Source: Platycnemis pennipes (Eukaryota > Arthropoda > Insecta > Odonata > Platycnemididae). Taken from it: DNA of 64,000 nucleotides. The position numbers and the translations under genes are program-made. The notes below the pieces were generated by a model. It was given only the letters and a program-made list of their open reading frames with translations, did not search any database and was not told the DNA's origin. The stretch is from assembly GCA_933228895.1 (NCBI GenBank), contig OW121846.1:46208107-46272106 (forward strand), given 5' to 3'. The stretch's first letter is position 1, and every line of letters starts with the position of its first letter. Positions 54,562 through 64,000 of the stretch are shown here, piece by piece.

Positions 54562-54990
54562 TTGGCGGATCTAGGGTTGGGGAGAGTGGGAAAATCCCCA
54601 ACCACAAATCCAAGAGAAATAGTTTTTTTGCGGAGGCTAAGTTCTGAGGGATAATGAGGCTCAGCAGAATCAAATTTGCTTAGAGTAATTTGGAGAATCT
54701 CGGGTTGTACACCGGGTCACAGTGTTCATTGTAGCCGACGTTTCAACACTAACCGTGCGTCATTCTCAGGGCTGAGATGACTCACCTTTTCCCTGATGAC
54801 GATGCTTGATTAGAGTGTCGACACGACTGCTACAATGAACAATGCGACCCAATGTACCACCCCGGAAGGTCCTTGTTCATAAATCCATCGGGAAACTTAG
54901 ATTACACATAATTTTCTGCGTGCTAATTTTGGGGGGAAGTGGGGGGGGGGTGGAAGTTCCTCCCCAAAATTTTTGTCCGGATCCGATTCT
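54562..54990. mobile_element. G-rich MITE nested in PB3
   Basis: Begins TTGGCGGATCTAGGGTTGGG and ends CAAAATTTTTGTCCGGATCC, with a G-run at 54931-54950. Such GGCGGATCTAGG/GTCCGGATCC ends are common in arthropod MITEs (compare 27225). It has a long foldback inside it (54701-54864). Confidence 0.5.
54701..54864. repeat. Foldback with ~50-bp arms
   Basis: Arms 54701-54750 and about 54813-54864 are imperfect inverted copies. GGGTTGTACACCGGGTCACA and TTCATTGTAGC on the left match the reverse complement of GCTACAATGAA and GCGACCCAATGTACCACCCC on the right. The 62-bp centre carries GATGACTCACC. Noncoding, MITE-like, nested within the insert at 54562-54990. Confidence 0.7.
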
Positions 54991-55017
54991 TTCTCTTACT
55001 TACGATAAATTACTTGC

Positions 55018-56220
55018 TCAGTCTTGAATATGAACTACTGTGAATACTGTTATCATGGCATGGGCACCATAATGCGCTGTCACTGCGTATTCACGAATGT
55101 TGCCGTAACTTATCAAAATAGCATCGTCCAGATCATTTTCATTTCCGATATTATCCTTATAAATGGCTTCGTCAATTCCCTCGCACTTTCTCGTAGGAAT
55201 TTTGATCAATACATATTGCTTCTTGGATTGACATTATTGTATATAGCAAAAGAACTAATGCCTGCCACGTTTATGAAGTGGAAAAAATTACCATTGGCCA
55301 TCTAGTAGTGTTTCTTGAAATATTACGTGCTACGCACATCTCATCCACTGTGTCAACACTGAAGTTCCCTACAAAAAGATATTACCTCTGGTTTTTTCTT
55401 GTCACCTGTTGACCTGTCTATGCTCATACTACATGCATTGTTGACAACAAAATTACGTTTTCATCTTTTTCTTGGATATAAGATAAGAAAGTTATGTTCT
55501 TTCTAAATCCAAAGAGACTGCTATTCTCCTCCCTCTGTTTTGTGCACACCATCTTAGGTGGCAATTCCCTTTTTTTCATCAGAGTTTCCACCAGTGTCAA
55601 TTTATTTTGTATCAAATCCTCTGCCAGGGGAACACTTGCAAATCAATTGTAAGCTATGACGTTTCTCCACAGCCCAAAAATTGGTTCCACTAAGCGCTTT
55701 ACCACATCTCTAAGCTTTTTAGGAGTATTATCTACTTTGTAGGGTCCTTCAGGTTGACTCCCTGCATATACCTCTCAATTGTAAATATTGAATACATTAG
55801 CGTCAACCAATGAAAATATTTCTGTACCATATCTTGAAGGCTTATTTGGGAGATATTGCCTGAGTGAATATCTTCCCCTAAAGCCGACTAATTGCTCGTC
55901 TACCTTTGTGTACTCCTGATATGGCATAGTTATCCTGAAACTTTCTCCCAGGCATTTCAAAAAGTTGACGAATCGGAGCTAATTTGTCTATCATTTTTCT
56001 TTCTGCCCTACTGTTTATATCATCAAATCTGAGCCACTGCAAAAGAAAACGGAATCCTTGATAATTCATGGACACGTAAAATATGTCAACACCATCTCGA
56101 TCCTATAAATCCTCTATATTTTTTCGCCCAGATCTACTTGTTCCCGTGAAGAGCAAACGCCCTATGAAACATTCAATTTCTCCCTCATCAGTGGGCCTGG
56201 CATCTCTCGCACGCGAATAA
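55018..56220 (-). pseudogene. piggyBac-like transposase of PB3, broken
   Basis: Read on the - strand. The frame near 56075-55878 has FRFLLQWLRFDDINSRAERK and DKLAPIRQLFE. The next (55960-55775) has YTKVDEQLVGFRGRYSLRQY, PNKPSRYGTEIFSLVD. The next (55615-55424) has LTLVETLMKKRELPP, FGFRKNITFLSY and VILLSTMH. These are consecutive DDE_Tnp_1_7 blocks in different frames, so several frameshifts and stops have accumulated. Remains of the C-terminal part extend toward 55018. The N-terminus (beyond about 56220) is not clear. Confidence 0.8.
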
Positions 56221-57041
56221 TTCACTCCTACTTTTTGAATTTGAATATTTATGCATAACGATATTCCTAACCTGAAGTTTTATCATGCAAAGTTGTAAAC
56301 CATAAAAATCAATTTTCTGAAATATTTTTTGCAGTAGGAAAAAAACAATTGAACTTTCAATACTAGGTACGTACTTACTTGGTGATATACTGCACTCGTA
56401 ATGAAGTTATATATATGGAGAAAAATAGAAGATATATAGAATAAAAATATGGAGATAAGAAAAACAATATTTTCGGAGTGGTACGCAATCGAATCACGCT
56501 AAAAATCTGAAAATTGTAATAAATATCATGGCCATCAAAACATGAATATAATTACTATTTCATCAATATTATTCAATGGTAGTATAAAACCAAGAAAAAC
56601 CTACCTCACGTAAAGCACATGCCGAGGAGTCTACGGCGCGGAGTCCATTGGGGTGTTCAGGACACCCCGCGCGAGTAACGCCGTGAGTGAGAATATACGG
56701 AATGATTTGAGAGGCGTCCTCCCGCAGATAAAGATAAAATACGAGAACGCATGTTAGATTGTAACATTAATTTCACAGTTACAAAGTTGCAACCAAAACA
56801 ATGAGGTATGGAGTAAGAATTGGTAGTATGAGATTGAGTGGCTTGAACATTATCCCCTTTTAAGGCTACCACGCAGGTTATTTACAATGTATACCTGTGA
56901 GTTTTGGTGTTAAAAGAAAGATAACATATCACATTCCAGCTACTGAAGAGGAAAGGTCAATGGAATAAAGACTAAAAACATTGTACCATGAAAAACAGGG
57001 TGGGGTGTTCAGGACACCCCGCGCGAGTAACGCCGGGTTAA

Positions 57042-58202
57042 ATCATAATGAGTCAGTAAATATTGGATCCATTCTTTCTAATACCAAGTATTCATGAAAG
57101 ACTCAGGAGAATTACTGACAGTTATTGCGCGGACTTTCCGACCTTTGAGTCAAATGATCATATGGGAGGCAAGTGATTGGGGGTCATTGTTTTTATTTGA
57201 TTGCTTTCCATAGTTGAATGAACTGCTTACAGAGAAATACCTTATTCGTCTACATTTATTACCTAAGGCAACATATAATTTTCTGAATCCATCTGTTCGG
57301 AAAGATAAAGTGAAGGAGACTCACACATTATATTTGCGTTACATATTTGTGTTTGAAAAGTACTTTTCAATTTTTAGCTGCCGATTCAATGTTCACATTC
57401 TTTCATATGTGGCACAAGTGGTCTTAAGGTGGGGCCCTATTCGGACTCACCATACACTTTCTTTTTAAAATGAGAATCGCTCAATACTCCATCAACTAGA
57501 AAGGACAGGAGCGATAAGTCAACAAATTCCCCGTAATTTTTTAACATTTAACGGCTTGTCAATCTTATGGACGATTACGCATCAGGTTCACAAAACATGA
57601 GGTAAGTTTCAACAGTTTTTGCGTTCCGCAGACACTGCTATTGAAATAGGAAGGATATCCACCTAATTAATGGGAGGAATTTAACTGTTTATAGCAGCAC
57701 AAAATGAGCCAGGTTGCAGGTTGCATTTCTTTTGGCAGTATGTTATTAAATGGTTAAAGGCATTTGAGGACATAGGTAAAAGTAAATTAAGAGATGATTT
57801 TAATTGCATTAATTTGCATCGAAAATATGGTGTAGTAAAAAACGTTTACTTGCAAAAAGAAGAAGGTATTCATAATTTTTAGAAAATTAAAAATCAGGAG
57901 AAGGATTTTTGCTGATCATGTAGAATTGCTGATCATGTAGAAAAGATTATTGAGTATTGCTCACGCTGTTGGACACCAGCTGAAGATGTAGGTACTTGCT
58001 AAGTGTGTATTCGTTGATGTAGGTGATGGGAAGTATATCACAGAGCTAACACGATTGTTGTGGAGATAAGCATGCGGTTTTAAATAAAGTTATGAAAACA
58101 ATGGATGATAATGTATATATGGTGACACCTTGATTCACTTTGCAAGTATAACGAAAACTGAGCAACAAATCGTTATCTTTGAGGCCTGATCTTAAAAATT
58201 CG
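57042..58202. other. No gene recognised
   Basis: The only noticeable item is a 34-bp word at 57123-57156 (TATTGCGCGGACTTTCCGAC...) that is nearly identical to 54023-54056 on the other side of PB3. The frame at 57214-57468 has no known domain. Confidence 0.4.
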
Positions 58203-58294
58203 TTCTACATTCATAAGCTATTTATTCAACAAACGTTTGTCCCTTAGGGTCTCAGATTTTGATAAAAATTGGTGCATGGGTACAAAAGCAACTC

Positions 58295-58348
58295 AAACTG
58301 AATACCCTCAAACCGTTTTGTGAATAACGGTTTGAGGGTATTCAGTTT
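58295..58348. repeat. Perfect 23-bp hairpin in the left arm
   Basis: 58295-58317 (AAACTGAATACCCTCAAACC...) and 58326-58348 are exact inverted complements with an 8-nt loop (TTGTGAAT). The arm sequence occurs again at about 58393-58415, so the left arm carries a small internal duplication absent from the right arm. Confidence 0.85.
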
Positions 58349-59789
58349 GTCAGTATTCAGAGAAAATTGGAGTATGGGTACAGAATCAACTCAAACTGAA
58401 TACCCTCAAACCGTTTTGTGAAAACATTTTTTTCAGCGAATTATGCATATTTTATTTTTTTCGCGTTTTTAGCAAAAATCCGAGCCTTAAATCATATTAT
58501 CGCTTGTATCTCCGCTTGTAATTGTCATGCAGCATTGATCAGTAGCTCGTATTCAAGCTAAATATTTATTAATGCAAATATATAATTAAAAAATATTTTA
58601 TTTTATACCCTATTGTTGTTAATTACTAATGTTTAAACAATTGTTAATAAACTTTTCTCAAATACTCCATTTCAGAATCAGCCGAAACATTTTACCGTAA
58701 TTTAAACATACCCTGCTAACTATTCCAAAAATAAAATATTGTGGAAATAAATAAATGCGTTTTTTATAAATAATTTAACATTACAATTTTATATCGCGCG
58801 GCCCGTCACGTCGGCTGGAATACATGCAGCAGACACGTGATGCAAGACTAAAAAATGTCCTAATTGCTCAAGGTCGTGGCTATATGAGATAAAAATAAAT
58901 TGTAATCTATAAATGTTAAAAACACTTGTTATTTGTTCTGCTAAATGGATATTTGCAGAGAAATATACCATTGAGCCCCGCTTAAGTTTCCAGGCGGATT
59001 AACTTTTATTTGAGCTAAAAATCGGTGACAATTAATATGAAAATACTTTATAAAAACCTCCAAGTATATTTCATTGATGAAGTTAAATGAAAATGAATTA
59101 ATTTTAAGAAAATTTTGCATCATTTGTTCCAGCAGAAAAATTTATTCGTTTTTGCTATCTCAATCTTTTTATGTCTTTAGACAAATTTACTGCAAACTCC
59201 GATTTAAGTGTCATATTAGTTTTCATCCAAGCCAAAATATTTCATTTTCAATTCGAGTGGAGATTCTCCAGCTGTGACTTTTCGTCCAATGAGCTGTTTT
59301 CCATAACCGGAGCTCTCTCTAAAAAGAAATATTTTATGGCACCTAGGGATTAGGGAAAGCGAGTAAAAACCTTTCCACTTCCTTTCAGAACCCTATTTCT
59401 ATGACCCCCTTGGTAGCCAATTCTGCCCATTGCGGTATGTGCCTAAAAGCTTGAAGGAAGACAGTCTAGCTGCACATTTTTTTCATGACAGCCGCGTTTA
59501 TTCACCGAGGAAGTTTCAGTTTGTTTTGATCTATCACCGCGTGTGCATCTCCTCATTCAAGAGCTGTCGGCCTTCTCTTTTTTCTCGTACGTAGTTTTTT
59601 TAACTAATTTCGGAAATTTCATCGATAACTGCAAATGAAAAAGTCGTTGTCAAAATTTAGTCCATCGGCGCAGTGAGAGGAGGAAAGAATTCGCGAGACA
59701 GTGTCTTTAAATGTACCTTCGAAATGTGTCTGAGATCTGCAGCTCATCGAGATTTGCACCTCATTACTCTGCGAGAGATTTGCAGCTCA

Positions 59790-62051
59790 TCGAGGATAGA
59801 AGTACTGTTAAAGTGGAAACCGTATGCTTTAGCCATAAGAAATCGTTTCTTTCTTTATACTCAAACCGTCAAAAACAGTGTTGTAATCCACAAAACCTGC
59901 ATTGCAATATCCGTAGTGCTAATTTATGTATTTACAATAGCTGCCAATTACAAATCGAAAACTTTCAGCATTAGAGCCATGTCTTTGGTGGAGGGCAGAA
60001 AACTGTGTTGTCAGAGCAGAGTGCTTCTGAATAAGGGAGTCACGAAACGTGACACACAAAGGTCTCCTATCAGTCATCAAGAAGACGTTCCTTAGCAGCT
60101 TGTAGCTTCAGAAGCAGTACTGTCACAACCGGGGCCTTCCGGTTTGCAATTTGCGGAGGTTCATGTATACCTTCAACAGCACCAGCAATGACAGTGACTC
60201 TCAAGGAGAGAGCAATGGTGCACCTTATTCACCTCGTCAAGCTGTGCTGAAAAAAATCAACTCGAGTTTATTCGAAATCCGTGCATCACCAGTAATTAGA
60301 AAAAAAATTGAGAAGTAGAAAGTACTCTGAAGAAAAATTTCATAAAATTACTTCTGTTTATCGAAAAGCAATCGGGAAAGTAGGGGAAAAAGCAAAAACG
60401 TCCCTCAGCTCTTTAGAGTTAGGAGGGAGTGAAATGCTAAGACAACTCAAGGAAAAATTTGCTGAAGCTAATTCCTAAAGTGAAAAACATTTAGTCCTGT
60501 CTATACTGCCTAAAAGCTGGAGTGTGGCAAAAATACAAGAGGAATTTGGATCAACTCAATATTTAGCTCAAAATGTGAAAGAATTAGTAAAGGAACTGTG
60601 TATTTTATGCACTGTTAATCCATAATAAGCGAGGAAAACCACTACCTCAGGAGACAGTAAACAGAGTAACATCATTTTTCCATGACCCTGGTGTAAACAG
60701 AGAAATGCCTGGAGTTAAAGATTACGTCAGCGTTAATGACAATGGAAAACGGACACATAAACAAAAGAGACTAATTTTCGGAAATTTGAAAGAGGTATTT
60801 TGTAATTTTAAGGAAAAATATCCCGAAGATAATGTTTTATTTTCAAAATTTGCGGAGCTAAGACCTAAGGAGTGCGTTCTTGCGGGACCATCAGGAATTC
60901 ATACCGTATGCGTGTGTCTGGTGCATCAAAATGTTAAATTAATGATTTTAGGTGCAATGTTGTCACCGCCAAATCTAGGGGAAAACAACGAGCCACTATT
61001 GTCATATAAAGACTAATTGTCAACAATGATGTGTTTCCCTGCGACCGAGGCATGCCATTTGAACAAATGTAAAAACAGCCCTGGGCCGAGCTGAATTCGG
61101 AATTCAATATAATAACATTTTGACGTAAATTTAATTGATTGCATTACTTACCACCAATGGGTGCAAGTTGACCGTTGCTCCTTTAGAAATTTTTACAAAA
61201 TCTGCCGAATACTTTCTTGAAACTTTAATTGAAATGTTACAGAAACTTCAGCCACATGACTACATTCCAATTCCTAAAAATCAACCTGAAATTCTTGGAA
61301 ATCTTAAGCATGACATCCCAGTGGGGCAGGTTCTCGTCATTGCAGATTTTTCAGAAAATCACGCTTTCGTTTTACAAGACAGCGTGCAAGGTATGCACTG
61401 GAATAACGACCAAGCAACAGTTCACCCCTTTGCTTGCTATTACCGCCCTAAAGTCCAGGAAAATGTAATCCCATTGAACTAAGGAATCAATTCAGATAGC
61501 CTGGAGCATAAAGCATCAACTGTACATTTTTTTCTAAAATTTCTCCTTAAATTCTTGAAATTGAAAGTGCCGGAGCTTAAAAAAGTAATATATTATCAGA
61601 TGGAGTAGCTGCTCATTACAAGTATAACATTCAGAACTAATCTCTTCACAGGAAAGATTTCACAGTCCCTGCAGAATGGCATTTCTTTCCTACGTCGCAT
61701 GGTAAATGGCCAAGTGATGGACTGGGAGGAGCTTTGAAAATATAAGCAGTAAGAGCAAGTCTTCAGCTTCCATACGAAAAACAAATACATGCACCTATAT
61801 AACTCTTTAACTGGGCAAAAGATAATATTATAGGAGTGGCTGTTGGATACGCAAAGAAAGAAGAAATTGGAAAACATTCCGATGTACTTGCGAAAATATT
61901 TCGTCAGGCAGTTAGTTTACCAGGCATTAAGGAGTTTCATGCAGCAATACCCGAATCAATTGGAGCGGTTTTAATGAAGAGACTCTTCGTCCAAGCAAGG
62001 GACGTGGATTCAGTTGTAGTTGAAGGCAGGAGTAACTGGATCCTCAAATAA
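59790..62051 (+). pseudogene. Transposase of the long-TIR element, broken
   Basis: Conserved-looking blocks appear in order on the + strand but in several frames. They are CCNPQNLHCNIRSANL near 59877, a SILPKSWSVAKIQEEFG block near 60502, DYVSVNDNGKRTHKQKRL then FGNLKEVFCNFKEKYP and FSKFAELRPKECV (60721-60893), HTVCVCLVHQNVKLM, ADFSENHAFVLQDSVQG and MHWNNDQATVHPFACYY (61342-61443), and a C-terminal block to 62051. The aspartate in ADFSEN is a plausible catalytic residue. Multiple stops (for example near 60470 and 60620) show that it is dead. I recognise the block pattern as a widespread invertebrate transposase but cannot name the superfamily with confidence. Confidence 0.6.
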
Positions 62052-62925
62052 AATATTTCCGAGATCACTCCTTCCTGCAAGGTAGGACACCATATTTTTA
62101 CGGAAAGCATGCTAACTTAGCCATTTTACATTTGCTTTAAATAGAAGGATTTTGCTTTCTAATTAGTTTTCAATCGATTGTGTCGGAGTAGTTAGAAAAA
62201 TTTTTCACGCAGCGAAATTGGGGCTCAATGGTAAATTTCTCTGCAAACATCCATTTTACAGAACAAATAATAATTGTTGTTAACATTTATAGTTTACGAT
62301 ATATTTATATCTCATATAACCACGACCTTGAGCAATTAGGACATTTTTTAGGCTTGATTCGCGTCTGCTGCATGTATTCGAAATGGAGGAGCCGACGGGC
62401 CGCGCGATAGAAAATTGTAAATGTTTAAATATTTATAAAAATCAAAATATTTATATCTTTCATTTATGAATGTCGACTAAATTTTATTTTTGGAATAGTT
62501 AGCTGGGCATGTTTAGATTCTGGGAAAAAAGTATTAAGAAAAAAATTCTGAGATGGGGTATTTGAGAAAAGTTTATTAACACTTGTTTAAACATTAGTAA
62601 TTAACAACAAAAGGGTATAAAAGAAAATAATTTTTTACTGATATTTCTGCATTCAATAAAAGATTAAGCTTGAAAGCGAGCTATTAATCAATGCTGCATG
62701 ACAATTTTAAGCGGAGATATAAGTGATAAAATGATTTAAGGCTCGGATTTTTGGTAAAAATGCGAAAAAAATAAAATTGCATAATTCGCTCAAAAAATTT
62801 TTTTCACTAAACGGTTTGAGGGTTTTCAGTTTGAGTTGATTTTGTACCCATACACCAATTTTTATCAAAATCTGATACCCTAACGGACAAACGTTTGTTG
62901 AATTGAGGTAGAATGATCGCATACA

Positions 62926-64000
62926 ATGTTGTACAATAATTAATATGATTAAATTACGCAAAAGAATACTAATGCAATTAACTTTCGATAATAATAAAAT
63001 ATTTGCCTAAGTACTAACTGGCTGGTCCTTTTAGCAGCAAAACGGTAAATTTCGATTGAAACTCGTTCAGAGAGACATTAGTTCCACGCCCAGATGAAGA
63101 ATTTCTTGTAACGATTTTTTTTTCATTAAGGAATTGAGAAATTTTCTACAATAGATTCAATATTGCCAAAAAATTATTATAATATGTTTTCGAAAATATT
63201 TTTATGGTGAGACTTGTTTCCATAAACCTAGAAAAATGTTTTTTAATAATGAATTTGAACTGTAATTTTCCCCTCAAAGATTAATGAGTTATGCTAAAAA
63301 TTTGTCATAAGCCAAAAATTTAGAGGAAAAAAGTTTTGCAAATTTCTTAAATGACAAAAAAGCTGAAAAAATTAAAACAAATAGTAATTAAAATTGTCTC
63401 TAACGTTTTAGAAATGCACTTAAAGTCGTAATTAAATTTTTTCTCCCCTTTGCTTGAACATTTTCAAATTTAGAGAGAAAAAACAATTCTTTGAACGCAG
63501 AAAAAAGATATTTAAATACTTTTATAGGTGCTAAAATATAAAGATTTATCAAATTGGTTGATTTCAAATTGATTGGTTGATGTAATATACTTTTCCCTAC
63601 TGATGTTATTTCTTCCCTCAGAATTTGAAAAATTCAAATATCATTAAGAAATAATTAATTTTTTTAACCTATTATTGCTATTTGAAAATGAAATCCAGGA
63701 TTTTTAATAGCCTTATTAATACATTTCATTTCCATTTCTATTTTTTTCCAGTTTTAATCAGCTGTTGACTGCCTAGATATGTCCTGATATGCTCTGCATC
63801 TACTTTCAGATTTTCCAGAATTAGTATTTTCGACGATAAATAACATTCAGGCATGATAGAATCATTGGTTTCAAGTTAAACTTCGTGAATATTTAGAAAA
63901 TTTCACCACAGAATTGATTTACAGAAATTATTCTAAGTTTAAATTAAGTTTAAATTCAAGCATAAATTATACTCGCGGCTAATACGTCAATCAATATTAA
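62926..64000. other. No feature recognised
   Basis: Very AT-rich sequence to the edge of the window. No coding domain, tRNA or clear repeat. Confidence 0.4.

Larger units (their letters stand above)
54360..57037 (-). mobile_element. piggyBac-like element PB3 (full length, dead)
   Basis: The element spans 2678 bp between TTAA at 54356-54359 and 57038-57041. Its perfect 18-bp TIRs start CCCGGCGTTACTCGCGCG. Subterminal palindromes are GGGGTGCTCCTGACACCCC (54404-54422) and GGGGTGTTCAGGACACCCC (57002-57020). A second copy of palindrome plus TIR core lies 350 bp inside the right end (56650-56683). The transposase is on the - strand. Two MITE-like inserts (54562-54990) sit near the 3' end. Confidence 0.9.
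58203..62925 (+). mobile_element. DNA transposon with ~0.7-0.8 kb inverted terminal repeats
   Basis: The left arm (58203-58979) and right arm (62221-62925) are inverted copies with indels. Shared landmarks are CAACAAACGTTTGTCC, ACGGTTTGAGGGT, AAATCCGAGCC, AACACTTGTT and TTTGCAGAGAAAT next to CATTGAGCCCC at the inner edge. The 3.2-kb centre holds a decayed transposase on the + strand. Boundaries are within about 20 bp, and no target duplication could be settled. The long arms and the transposase blocks suggest a Sola-type or related cut-and-paste element, but the superfamily is unproven. Confidence 0.65.

Noticed and set aside
1..64000. CRISPR arrays, bacterial operons, riboswitches
   Set aside because: No regularly spaced short repeats. 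Introns, LINEs and piggyBac elements show that this is eukaryotic nuclear DNA.

Overview
The window looks like about 64 kb of nuclear DNA from an arthropod, probably an insect. It is AT-rich and gene-poor, with kilobase introns and GT-AG splice sites. Its one clear host gene carries peritrophin-type (CBM14) chitin-binding domains. The rest is largely transposable elements of kinds common in arthropods: piggyBac-like, CR1, Tx1/L1-like, ISL2EU-like (YqaJ), tRNA-derived SINEs and foldback MITEs. There are no bacterial operons or CRISPR arrays. Species cannot be fixed from sequence alone.

Layout. 0-6 kb: a 130-bp direct repeat pair, a tRNA-like Pol III unit at 692-763, then featureless AT-rich DNA. 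6.06-22.5 kb: the 3' part of a secreted chitin-binding protein gene on the + strand. Four exons (6061-6101, 7253-7436, 10705-10931, 22110-22506) join with matching phases into one open frame of 282 residues, followed by AATAAA at 22581. The start codon and signal peptide are not seen and probably lie 5' of these exons, perhaps off the window. The 11.2-kb last intron holds two structurally complete but coding-dead piggyBac-like elements (12537-14920 and 15457-18394). Several SINE copies lie in the introns.

23-28.2 kb: repeat debris, namely a MITE (23392-23888), a broken CR1 LINE copy interrupted by a hAT-like MITE and by GAGAC-rich inserts with a local inversion, and a truncated piggyBac-like 5' end. 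28.9-30.1 kb: an unassigned GC-rich block with a TATA-like motif on the - strand. 30.3-36.1 kb: a Tx1/L1-like LINE on the + strand. ORF1 is intact, ORF2 is broken by a stop, a 47-bp tandem duplication and frameshifts, and the element appears to sit inside a tRNA-like Pol III unit. 36.5-38 kb: a small perfect-TIR element and a pair of diverged direct repeats.

38.7-45.3 kb: a nested structure. An apparent solo LTR (TGTGACGG...CCGTCACA ends, ATAT target duplication) was interrupted by a full-length CR1 element on the - strand (39304-44536, target duplication GCTGAAA). That CR1 has an SGNH-esterase ORF1, an unbroken endonuclease/reverse-transcriptase ORF2 and a 5' region built of 234-bp tandem monomers. 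It is the best candidate for a recently active element here.

45.7-47.7 kb: an element with 21-bp TIRs carrying a YqaJ-like nuclease ORF. 47.7-54.4 kb: a SINE, a CR1 3' tail, a possible Cys-rich exon on the - strand and two degenerate LINE tails. 54.4-57.0 kb: a third full-length piggyBac-like element with nested MITEs. 58.2-62.9 kb: a DNA transposon with roughly 0.7-0.8 kb inverted terminal repeats and a decayed transposase of uncertain superfamily. The last kilobase is featureless.

The novel material here is mainly structural: nested insertions, subterminal palindromes shared in architecture across unrelated piggyBac families, CR1 promoter-like monomers, and the chitin-binding gene that has absorbed these elements in its introns. 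I see no convincing new multi-gene system.
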